The position numbers were made by a program, and so were the translations under genes. A stretch of 64,000 nucleotides of DNA. Source: Duganella sp. CF458. GTDB lineage: Bacteria > Pseudomonadota > Gammaproteobacteria > Burkholderiales > Burkholderiaceae_D. The stretch is taken from positions 62,001 to 126,000 of the forward strand of contig NZ_FOOF01000009.1 in NCBI RefSeq assembly GCF_900113115.1. Reading direction: 5' to 3'. The notes under the pieces were generated by a model. That model was not told the origin of the DNA. It worked only from the letters and a program-made list of their open reading frames with translations, and did not search any database. Below are positions 35,891-43,586 of this stretch, piece by piece. Within the stretch, counting starts at the first letter, position 1, and each line of letters begins with the position of its first letter.

Positions 35891-38020
35891 TCACTCCCAG
35901 TGCCAGGTCTGGCCCCAGCTTTCCTGGTAATCCCACAGGTGCAGGTCCTGGCCATCGAATGAGCCCCACCAGGCGTCCTTGACGTCGACCGCCTTGCCCG
36001 GGGCATGGGCCGGGCGCAGGGTCTGGCCGGACCACGAAAAGCGCTGGTTGGTCTTGTCGTTGCAGTCCCAGACCACCAGCTTGGAACCGTTGCCGGTGCC
36101 AAAGGCGTAAACGTCGATGCATTTGTCCGGATTGTTCTTGCTGCGCAGCAGGCCGTCCGGGTCGTGGTACCACAATTGCGTGACCTGACCCTGGCAGCTC
36201 CAATGATGGACCGGCGTGCCATTGGCCATATTGTTGCCTTCAATGTCGATGCACTTGCCACGGCCATCGACCAGTCTGCGGAACACATAGGCATTGCCAG
36301 GCTTGACGCTGGCGGTGACGCCCGTGCCAGCGATAGAGCCATCCGATACCAGCCGTATGCGCGCGCTGTCGCCGTTCACCATGAAGCTGGTAGCGATGGC
36401 GCCGGACAGCGATTTCACCAGCGTGCCATTGCGGTCGTAGACCTGGATGAAATCACGATTCGCATCGGTGCTGCCATGGAGGTAGACCTTCAGCGCGGCT
36501 GCGCCGGGAATGGTTAGCCACTGCGAGCGGTCTTCATTATTGCCATAGGCGCCGCTGTTCCAGGAGGTGGCAAGTGCCTCGATGCTGACGCTTGCGCCGC
36601 TGGATGTGCCGGCAGCATCGGATACCAGTTGCGCAATGATGGCGCTGTCGGCCACGACCAGTGAATGGGCAAGCGCTCCGCTGAAGATTTGCAGCAGGCG
36701 GCGGTTGCTGTCGTAGACGCGCAGCACGTCGCCGGCGCCAAGCGAGCCGCCGATATTGATGCGTACCGCGCCGGCACCGGGAAGGCGCAAGGTTTGCGCG
36801 CGGTCCTCATTGTTGCCGTAGGCGCCAGTATCCCAGCGCGTCGGCGCGTCGTCATACTTTTCCCATTTGCCTTCTTCCGCCTGGTCGGAATAATTGAGCC
36901 AGACAGGATTGGCGCCGGCCGCCAGGCGCAGGCGTTCGTTCATGTACGCATTGGCGGGAACGGAAAACGCAAAGCCATTGCCGAAGGCTGCGGCGCAAGC
37001 CTGCTTGCCGCCTTGCCAGACGCCTGCGGCCGGGGTGACGCGCCATTCGTCCGGCCGCTCCTTGTCCTGGCAGGCGAAGCGAAGCGCTGTGGTGCAGGCG
37101 GCATCGTTCCAGCGACCATCGCCACGCATCTGGGCGCAGTCTTCGTTGTTGTAGTCGTTCGGCTCGCCGTCGGCCCAGGACCAGATGGCGGAGGCGATCA
37201 TGCCTTCGTCCCATCGATCCGCATCGACGTTGTCCACGCCGCAGCGCATCAGGCCGGGGATGTTGGAGCCGTCAATGGTGCCGGTTTCGTCGATCCAGGA
37301 ATCGGGCAGCACGTCCTTGCCAAGCTTGGAGTCGGAAACGGCATAGATCTTTTCCTGGTCGATCGGCGCGCCGTCCACCGTGCAGTTGGCGGTGTTGACG
37401 AACTTGACCTGACGGCTGTTCCAGCCGCCCGCCGCGCCGGTCGCGAACAACGGGCCTTGCCAGACCACGGTGCCGTCGTAGGTGTTGTTGGCAGACTTCA
37501 CGATCACGCGCTTGCCGCGGGCGATCATCTCGCGCGCCGACTCCCAGCGGCTGGCAGGCTTGTCGGAAGGTTTGTACAGCAGTGAACCGAAGACCGCCGT
37601 CAACGGCCCCACTACGCCGGCCTGGTTGTTGGCGCGGTCTTCCAGGTCGACGAAGACAATTGCCTTCGGATTGGCATCAAGCCAGTTGCGAATCTTCCAC
37701 AATTCATTGGGGTAGTTGTCGGCGGCGCCGTAGATCGCCGAGCAATCCTGATGGCATAGCTGCACCTGGCCATTGTTCATGTGCAGGTCAAGGTCGATAT
37801 TGCGGATGCCCGAATTGAGCAGCTGGTTCATCGGCCAACGCTGGTTGGCCCAGGTGGCGCCGCTGTCATTCCAGGCATTGTGCGCGCCCAGCACCTGGAT
37901 GCGATTGAGTGGCGTGTCCATCGCCACGTCGTACTGTGTGCGGATGCCCAGGCCCAGGTCTGCGGCGTGCAAAGCCTGCATCCCGAACAGGAGGGAAACG
38001 ATGGCGCCTGACAGCTTCAT
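35891..38020 (-). CDS. Secreted phospholipase C-like protein with lectin and CUB-like domains
   Basis: A 709-residue exported protein. Signal peptide 1-19. The PI-PLC X-like domain spans about 35-280 with H47 (LGAHNAW) and H90 (LCHQD), placed like the two catalytic histidines, and acidic DLDLH near 76-80. A C-type-lectin-like part follows (about 290-400; WSWADGEPND, WNDAAC). Then come two repeats of a CUB-like unit (GAYGNNEDR each, about 395-490 and 490-575) and a C-terminal ricin-type lectin (about 575-709; CIDIEG, CIDVYA). Family enzymes cleave phosphoinositides or GPI anchors. GGAGG lies 5 bases before the ATG. Divergent from the LNS2 gene. Confidence 0.82.
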   Translation of the reverse strand: MKLSGAIVSLLFGMQALHAADLGLGIRTQYDVAMDTPLNRIQVLGAHNAWNDSGATWANQRWPMNQLLNSGIRNIDLDLHMNNGQVQLCHQDCSAIYGAADNYPNELWKIRNWLDANPKAIVFVDLEDRANNQAGVVGPLTAVFGSLLYKPSDKPASRWESAREMIARGKRVIVKSANNTYDGTVVWQGPLFATGAAGGWNSRQVKFVNTANCTVDGAPIDQEKIYAVSDSKLGKDVLPDSWIDETGTIDGSNIPGLMRCGVDNVDADRWDEGMIASAIWSWADGEPNDYNNEDCAQMRGDGRWNDAACTTALRFACQDKERPDEWRVTPAAGVWQGGKQACAAAFGNGFAFSVPANAYMNERLRLAAGANPVWLNYSDQAEEGKWEKYDDAPTRWDTGAYGNNEDRAQTLRLPGAGAVRINIGGSLGAGDVLRVYDSNRRLLQIFSGALAHSLVVADSAIIAQLVSDAAGTSSGASVSIEALATSWNSGAYGNNEDRSQWLTIPGAAALKVYLHGSTDANRDFIQVYDRNGTLVKSLSGAIATSFMVNGDSARIRLVSDGSIAGTGVTASVKPGNAYVFRRLVDGRGKCIDIEGNNMANGTPVHHWSCQGQVTQLWYHDPDGLLRSKNNPDKCIDVYAFGTGNGSKLVVWDCNDKTNQRFSWSGQTLRPAHAPGKAVDVKDAWWGSFDGQDLHLWDYQESWGQTWHWE

Positions 38021-38177
38021 TCTGCCTCCGATAGTGAGTGTCCTGAACCGGCAAACTTACCCCAGGAACGGTTTGAAGACGATGGAGGTACACCTCTAAG
38101 ATTTTGGCTCGTGCGGTCATTTACTTGTAGCAGAGTCCTGCTAGTTTTAGCGGGTAGACCACTCAAAGGAGGAACCG

Positions 38178-39158
38178 ATGCTGAATACCGTTAGCCGTGC
38201 GGTCGTAATCGCGTGCGCCTTTTCCACCCTGCCGGCAATGGCAGCCTGCCCGGACTATGTGACGGCGGCCAACCCGCCGACGCTATCGGGCCCTGTGCGC
38301 AAGGGTTTCGCCAATTTCGGGAACACCATCCTGGCCGGGATTTACAAGCCTTGGCACATGGCGCACGACGCCATCGTGAAGGCTGGCCAGGCGGCGACGA
38401 TCACCGGAAAATTCGATTACGACGCGGTCCTGCACAAGGACCTGGAGGGCGAGCGGGTGCACGCCTACCTTTACGGTACCGGCATGCAGCAGTGGCAGTA
38501 CCTGGGAAACTTCATCACCAATAGCGATGGCAGGATCAACGTGCCGCTGGGCGTGCGCCCGGTCGGCGATTATGTGGTGCGCTTTGTGGTGGAGGGTGAC
38601 TTGAGCAGTACCAACGGCTACCTGAGCGTTGTCGATCCAAGCCGCGACGCGGTCTTGTTCGACATCGACGGTACACTGACGATCAACGATTTCGAAGCCT
38701 ATGCCGACTACGTCGGCGTCAAGACCGCAACGGCGTATTCCTTTGCGCCCCAGGTGGTGAACGCCTATCGCCAGAAAGGCTACCAGGTGATCTTCCTCAC
38801 CGGCCGCCCATACTGGGTCACGAAGGACGGGCTGGAATGGCTGAAGATCCAGAACATGGGCCAATGGCATTACCACTCCAATCCCTATGGCGACGGCCCG
38901 ATTCCGCCGAATACGCAACAGTTCAAGACCGACTACGTGCGCTACCTGCGCAACACGGTCGGCATGAACATCGTGCGTGCCTACGGCAACGCCACGACCG
39001 ATATTGCAGCCTATGCCGATGCGGGCATTCCGAAAGCGCAAACCTACATCATCGGCCCGAACGCCGGCGTTTCCGGCACGCAGCCGGTGCAGGGCGATTA
39101 CACCGCGCATTACAGCTTTGTGGTGGAGTCCACCCCGGTAGCCAGCTGCCGCCTGTAA
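38178..39158 (+). CDS. Secreted LNS2/lipin-type (HAD) phosphatase
   Basis: A 326-residue exported protein. Signal peptide 1-22. After an N-terminal beta-rich domain, a HAD/LNS2 domain begins with DIDGTLT (D162, D164), then FLTGRPYW near 207 and KTDYVRYL near 255, and ends AYADAGIPKAQTYIIGP. DxDGT is the catalytic form in lipin phosphatidate phosphatases; the LNS2 domain also occurs in eukaryotic Nir/PITP proteins. An active phosphatidic acid phosphatase in the periplasm or medium is a reasonable inference. AAAGGAGG precedes the start. Divergent from the PLC gene across 157 bases. Confidence 0.82.
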   Translation: MLNTVSRAVVIACAFSTLPAMAACPDYVTAANPPTLSGPVRKGFANFGNTILAGIYKPWHMAHDAIVKAGQAATITGKFDYDAVLHKDLEGERVHAYLYGTGMQQWQYLGNFITNSDGRINVPLGVRPVGDYVVRFVVEGDLSSTNGYLSVVDPSRDAVLFDIDGTLTINDFEAYADYVGVKTATAYSFAPQVVNAYRQKGYQVIFLTGRPYWVTKDGLEWLKIQNMGQWHYHSNPYGDGPIPPNTQQFKTDYVRYLRNTVGMNIVRAYGNATTDIAAYADAGIPKAQTYIIGPNAGVSGTQPVQGDYTAHYSFVVESTPVASCRL

Positions 39159-39165
39159 CGTGATA

Positions 39166-39209
39166 GATTCCCACTTTGAACATTGAGAAGGAGGTTTAAA
39201 GTGGGAATC
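39166..39209 (+). promoter_or_regulatory. 16-bp hairpin that encloses the PH-gene ribosome site and start codon
   Basis: Arms 39166-39181 and 39194-39209 pair over 16 positions, with one G-T pair. The 12-base loop holds the AAGGAG ribosome site (39188-39193), and the GTG start (39201-39203) is in the right arm, paired with cac. The arm contains no run of T after it, so it is not an ordinary terminator. Confidence 0.75.
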
Positions 39210-39578
39210 CTTGATGGCATGCTGGGCAACGCTTCCAAGATCGATATAGAGGACTTGCGGGAGGACTTCGCGAAAGTCCTTGCGCCGAATGAGCGAGTGG
39301 AGCATGCTTACCAGTTGATACGCGACTATTTCGTCTTCACCGACAAGCGCCTGGTGGTGGTGAATATCCAGGGTGTCACGGGCAGCAAGAAGGAATATCA
39401 CTCGATCCCTTACAAGAGCGTGACGCATTTCAGCATCGAGACCGGCGGCACGCTGGACCTCGACGCGGACCTGAAGATCTGGATCTCCAGCACCTCGGAA
39501 CCGTTCACGCAGAAATTCAATAAGCGCCTGAGCATTTATGAAGTGCAGGCAGTCCTGGCGAGCTATGTGCTGAAATGA
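39201..39578 (+). CDS. Bacterial PH-like domain protein (bPH/DUF1696)
   Basis: A 125-residue single-domain protein. Almost the whole length matches the bacterial PH domain: residues 25-120 form the beta barrel (FVFTDKRLVVVNIQG, then KKEYHSIPYKSVTHFSIET) with a C-terminal helix. The GTG at 39201 is chosen because AAGGAG lies 7 bases upstream. The ligand is unknown; bacterial PH domains do not in general bind phosphoinositides. It is co-directional with the LNS2 gene, 42 bases away, and overlaps a 42-residue gene by ATGA. Confidence 0.87.
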   Translation: MGILDGMLGNASKIDIEDLREDFAKVLAPNERVEHAYQLIRDYFVFTDKRLVVVNIQGVTGSKKEYHSIPYKSVTHFSIETGGTLDLDADLKIWISSTSEPFTQKFNKRLSIYEVQAVLASYVLK

Positions 39579-39703
39579 AGCGATTCGTCTTCGTGCCGGT
39601 GTTGGCTGCAGCCGCCTTCTATATCTGGGGCGATCCTGCCGGGCTGCTGCACCGCGTCAGCATGTGGACTTGCGACTGGCTGCGCGTCTTCAAGGTCTGC
39701 TGA
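39575..39703 (+). CDS. 42-residue small membrane or exported protein
   Basis: A short frame starts in an ATGA overlap with the PH gene and ends TGA at 39701-39703. The first 20 residues (MKRFVFVPVLAAAAFYIWG) form a basic-hydrophobic helix like a membrane anchor or signal. The rest is short and Trp-rich with C33 and C42. The start overlap and hydrophobic N-terminus favour a real gene; no homologue is known to me. Confidence 0.5.
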   Translation: MKRFVFVPVLAAAAFYIWGDPAGLLHRVSMWTCDWLRVFKVC

Positions 39704-39780
39704 AGCATCGATCCTTCGTCGACGGGCGAATTGTTGCGGCGAGCCTGTCGCTAGCATGATGGCTTTTACGGGAGCCAGCC

Positions 39781-40719
39781 ATGCCAGCCTACGAAGTGAT
39801 CGATATTCCCAGCCACCTTCCGGCCCTGGTGGCGCGCGTGCGCCACACCGCGCCTGACCGTGCCAATGGTGCGCCACCGGTGCTGTTCGTGCACGGGTCT
39901 TCCTTCCCCTCGGGACTGTCTTTCGATTTCCGCATGGATGGCCAGTCGTGGATGGACTGGATGGCGGCGCGCGGTTACGACGTGTATGCGCTCGATTTTC
40001 CCGGCTACGGCCTGTCGGATCGCTTCGCTGCCGATGCTGCTGCCGATGCCGATGCCGCCTCGCTGCCCGGCCGTGCGCGCGAGGTGGCGCAGGATGTAGG
40101 CGGCGCGGTCGGTGCCATTCTGCGCAAGACCGGCAGGCAGCAAGTGGTGCTGATTGGGCATTCCTGGGGCGGATCGGTGGCTGCGCGCTATGCGCAGGAC
40201 CACGCTGCCAAGGTGGCAAAGCTGGTGCTGTTTGCGGCAATCACGCCGCGCGCGGCGCCCGCCCAGGCGCCCGCACCTGCGAAGCCTGCCGAGCCTTATG
40301 AGGCGTTGACGCCGGCCCAGCGCATCGCCGCCATGGACAGCCTGCGCCCGCCGCAAGAATCTCCGCTGCTGCACGCCGATATCTTCACCCGCTGGGGTGC
40401 GCAATGGCTGGCATCGGACGGGCGCCGCGAAGGTGCGGTACGTTTTCCCGCCGGCCCGAGCGCCGACCTGGCCGACCTGCAGCAAGGCCGCACTTACTAC
40501 GATCCTGCACGGCTGGAAATGCCGGTGCTGCTGGTGCGCGGCGAATGGGATGCATGGCCCAGTGACACAGACTACCGCGCGCTGCAGGCCGCGATCAAGG
40601 GCGCGCGCTACGCGATTGTCCCGCGCGGCACCCACGTCATGCATCTCGAGGCTGCGCGTTTCAAACTGTATGAAGAAGTGCTGGATTTCCTGCGTAGCGG
40701 CTCACCAGGAAGTCGATAA
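39781..40719 (+). CDS. Alpha/beta-fold hydrolase
   Basis: A 312-residue hydrolase. The oxyanion region is LFVHGSS (about 40), the nucleophile is S128 in GHSWGGS, and the catalytic acid and histidine are probably in GEWDAWPS and RGTHVMHLE near the C-terminus. An Ala/Pro-rich insertion lies at about 157-172 before the cap. No export signal. The substrate is unknown. Its last 59 bases overlap the 3' end of the convergent LysR gene. Confidence 0.88.
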   Translation: MPAYEVIDIPSHLPALVARVRHTAPDRANGAPPVLFVHGSSFPSGLSFDFRMDGQSWMDWMAARGYDVYALDFPGYGLSDRFAADAAADADAASLPGRAREVAQDVGGAVGAILRKTGRQQVVLIGHSWGGSVAARYAQDHAAKVAKLVLFAAITPRAAPAQAPAPAKPAEPYEALTPAQRIAAMDSLRPPQESPLLHADIFTRWGAQWLASDGRREGAVRFPAGPSADLADLQQGRTYYDPARLEMPVLLVRGEWDAWPSDTDYRALQAAIKGARYAIVPRGTHVMHLEAARFKLYEEVLDFLRSGSPGSR

Positions 40720-41578
40720 AGGCACGTACCCGCAGCGGCAGGTTGCGCCGGGTTGGGTAGACCGCATAAACCTCCACTGGAGCCTTGCGCCAGCCCTCCA
40801 GCAAAGGCCGCAATTCGCCGCGTGCGATCGCCTGCGCAACGATGAAGTGCGGCAGGTAGGCGACGCCGTGCCCTTGCACCGCCGCTTCGCGCAGCGCGGC
40901 GCCGTTATTGACGCGGAACGCTGAACGCACGTCGACGCTGAAAGGAGCGCCGTTGGACGGATCGCGGAAGGACCAGTACGCGCCGTCGTCGAGGTTGCTG
41001 TAGGCGAGCCCCCTGTGCGACGCGAGCTGTTGTGGCGTGACGGGGAATCCGTGCTGCGCCAGGTATGCCGGGCTGGCGCATACGGTATGCTCGATCGAGG
41101 CGATGCTGCGCGCCACCAGGTTCGAATCCTTCAGGCGCGAAATGCGGATCGCCAGGTCGAAGCCCTCGTTGACGATGTTGACGATGCGGTCGTTCAAGTC
41201 CAATTCAACGGCCAGGTCGGGATGCTGTGCCGCGAAATCCGCCGCCAGCGGCGCCAGGCACATCACGCCAAAAGACATCGGGCCTGCCACACGCAGCTTG
41301 CCGCGCAGGGCGGCGCTGCCGGACGAAACCTCGGCCTCCGCATCATGAAGGTCGTCCAGCAGGCGCAATGCGCGCTCATAAAGCAGGGCGCCGGCCTCAG
41401 TAACGCTCATACTGCGGGTGGAACGCACCAGCAGTTGCGTGCCGAGGCGGTCTTCCAGTTCGCTGACGCGCCGGCTGACCGCCGACTTGACCACGCCAAG
41501 GCGTATCGCCGCACCGGAGAATCCTTCCGCTTCCACCACCGCTACAAACGTCTTCAAATCTTCATAGCGGTCCTGCAT
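40661..41578 (-). CDS. LysR family transcriptional regulator
   Basis: A 305-residue LysR regulator. The N-terminal winged helix covers 1-65 (FVAVVEAEGFSGAAIRLGVVKSAVSRRVSELE). The effector domain spans 90-300 and resembles the CrgA/AaeR-type group. Such regulators often control the divergent gene; here that is the MBL-fold gene beginning 101 bases away. It also overlaps the alpha/beta hydrolase gene by 59 bases at the 3' end. Confidence 0.93.
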   Translation of the reverse strand: MQDRYEDLKTFVAVVEAEGFSGAAIRLGVVKSAVSRRVSELEDRLGTQLLVRSTRSMSVTEAGALLYERALRLLDDLHDAEAEVSSGSAALRGKLRVAGPMSFGVMCLAPLAADFAAQHPDLAVELDLNDRIVNIVNEGFDLAIRISRLKDSNLVARSIASIEHTVCASPAYLAQHGFPVTPQQLASHRGLAYSNLDDGAYWSFRDPSNGAPFSVDVRSAFRVNNGAALREAAVQGHGVAYLPHFIVAQAIARGELRPLLEGWRKAPVEVYAVYPTRRNLPLRVRAFIDFLVSRYAGNPALLHTV

Positions 41579-41679
41579 TGTTCTTCTCCCGTGGATTCTG
41601 TGTGCTCAGCGCGAGGCCCGCAGGCGTCAGGCATGCGCCTATGATGGGGGCCAGTATAAAACCTTCACAGGAGAGAAGC

Positions 41680-42630
41680 ATGAAAATCAGGATGACTGAC
41701 GCCGCATTGTTGCTGGCCGCCGGTGCTGCGCAGGCTGGCGAGCCGGTATGGGATGCCAACAAGGTCGAGTTGAAGGCGCACAAGCTGGCCGACGGCGTGT
41801 ACGCCATGGTGCCGGCCGACGCGGCCAGGGCGGCGGATGGCGTACCGATCGCCACCACTTCCGGCATCCTGGCCGGCAGCAAGGGTGTGCTGGTGGTCGA
41901 TACCATGCTCAACGAACGCTTGCACAAGCAGGTGATGGCGGAGGCAAAGCGCCACGGTGCGCTCCGCTACGCCGTCAATACCAGCTACCATGGCGATCAC
42001 TCCTACGGCAATTACTTCTTGCCGAAGTCGGTCACCGTCATCCAGCACGCTGCAGCCAAGGCATACGTGGACGCTAACTTCACCAAGGACGTCCAGTTCA
42101 TGGAGGGAGCATTCGGCAAAGGCCGCGGCATCGACAGGATCAGGCCGCGCACCGGTGACGTGCTGGTGGCCAAGGACAGCCGCGTGCAGCTGGACCTGGG
42201 CGGTAAGGTCGTCGAGATCATCGACTTCGGCTTCGGGCAGACCGGCGGCGACCTGGTGGTATGGGACCCGCAGGCCAAGGTGGCCTTTACCGGCAACCCG
42301 GTGATCGCCGGCAAGCCTTCGCTGCCATGGCTGCTGGACGGCCATGTCCAGGATACGCTGGACACGCTGACCCGCCTCTATGATTTCCTGCCGGCGGACG
42401 CGCGTATCGTGCCGGGACACGGTCCGGTGATCGCCAGGGAAGCGATGAAGTGGCACCTGGACTACCTGGCCGCATTGAAGGCCGCGGTGCAGGATGCCCA
42501 CGCCAAGGGCATGTCACTTGAGCAGGCGCAGTCGCACGCCGAACTGACCGCGTTCAAAGGCTATGCCATTTACGACTGGGTCCACAAAGGCATCAACGTT
42601 CCTGCCGCCTACGTGGAATTCAGGAAGTGA
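41680..42630 (+). CDS. Exported metallo-beta-lactamase-fold protein with altered metal ligands
   Basis: A 316-residue exported protein (signal 1-19, AAQAG). The MBL fold is clear, but the usual HxHxDH reads SYHGDH at residues 102-107, with serine in the first position, and the bridging aspartate is asparagine (FTGN, N206). H247 in VPGHGP remains. One metal site may be lost. Relatives with NTHYHGDHTYGN are periplasmic hydrolases of unknown substrate. The ATG at 41680 has AGGAGA in front; an earlier in-frame start would precede the signal peptide. Divergent from the LysR gene. Confidence 0.85.
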   Translation: MKIRMTDAALLLAAGAAQAGEPVWDANKVELKAHKLADGVYAMVPADAARAADGVPIATTSGILAGSKGVLVVDTMLNERLHKQVMAEAKRHGALRYAVNTSYHGDHSYGNYFLPKSVTVIQHAAAKAYVDANFTKDVQFMEGAFGKGRGIDRIRPRTGDVLVAKDSRVQLDLGGKVVEIIDFGFGQTGGDLVVWDPQAKVAFTGNPVIAGKPSLPWLLDGHVQDTLDTLTRLYDFLPADARIVPGHGPVIAREAMKWHLDYLAALKAAVQDAHAKGMSLEQAQSHAELTAFKGYAIYDWVHKGINVPAAYVEFRK

Positions 42631-43395
42631 TCAGTGGATGCCATAGCGCGCCCGGATGGCGGCCAATGATCCGTTCTGCTCCAGCTGGGTGATCGCCTGG
42701 TTGATACGCGCCAGTTGCGCTTGCGTGGTGCTGGCGGCATTCAGCATCAGGTGCACCGGCGCGCGGTAGGGCATATAGGCCAACTGCACGATTTTGATGT
42801 TTTGCTGCCGCGCGATGTGGCGCAGGGCATGGGCGTCACCCATGATCAGGTCTCCGCGCCCTGCCTCCAGCATCTTGACGCCTTGTTCGAACGTGCCGAA
42901 GGTGCTGCGTCGTCCTTCCGCGTTCAGCAGCGGGGCGGCGCGATCGTAATCGTCGCCGTAATAGCCCAGGCGCGGTGCCAGCAGGCTGGCATGCTGCTTG
43001 ACGATGTCCTGGAAACTGTCGATGCGTTTGAACTTGTCCAGCTTCTCCGGCACGGTGAACAGGCCGACCGTCTCCTGCCGGTAGGGCAGGCTGAAACGGG
43101 CGTAGCCGCGCCGCTCTTCGGTGGCGGAAGCGGCCATCAGCAGATCCAGTTTGCCCTGCTGAAACAAAACGTTGCGCCGCGCGGGCGGCATTTCCTTTTC
43201 CAATTGCAGGACGCAGCCCGCCTGCTTGACGATGGCCTGCAGCAATTCGAAATCGACGCCGCCCAGCACTTCCTTGTCATTGTGATAAAAATAGGGTGGC
43301 CATTCTTCGGGCGCCAGGCGCAAGGTACAGGCCCCGGCAGGATTGGCGAGTTGTAGCAGGAGTGCAGCGAGCAACAGCCTCATGGCCGAGGGCAT
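42631..43395 (-). CDS. Periplasmic amino-acid-type substrate-binding protein
   Basis: A 254-residue exported protein of the SBP_bac_3 family. Signal peptide 1-26 (MRLLLAALLL). The mature part begins TLRLAPEEWPPYFY and has GVDFELLQAIVKQAG, both typical of the ligand cleft. No transporter genes are adjacent, so it may serve a distant ABC system or act as a signal receptor. Both ATG codons at 43395 and 43383 are possible; neither has a strong ribosome site. It converges on the MBL gene with no gap. Confidence 0.85.
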   Translation of the reverse strand: MPSAMRLLLAALLLQLANPAGACTLRLAPEEWPPYFYHNDKEVLGGVDFELLQAIVKQAGCVLQLEKEMPPARRNVLFQQGKLDLLMAASATEERRGYARFSLPYRQETVGLFTVPEKLDKFKRIDSFQDIVKQHASLLAPRLGYYGDDYDRAAPLLNAEGRRSTFGTFEQGVKMLEAGRGDLIMGDAHALRHIARQQNIKIVQLAYMPYRAPVHLMLNAASTTQAQLARINQAITQLEQNGSLAAIRARYGIH

Positions 43396-43586
43396 CCGAA
43401 AATATCCACGAGGACAGTGTTTCAGATGGCAGCGTTGCTGTAAAGAGAAAAGCTGGTCAGTGTGGTGCCGGTATATTTCCCGACCGCCGGCCCCGGTAGT
43501 GGCGCCGCAGCGCCAGGTGCATGCATTCTGCTGGCCGAATATGACGGCCGTTTGACGCGCGTGTGACGACTTGGTGTAATACGGCC

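Noticed and set aside
39201..39578. PH domain as evidence of phosphoinositide signalling
   Set aside because: Bacterial bPH domains share the fold but are not known as general phosphoinositide binders; only context with the PLC/LNS2 genes suggests it.
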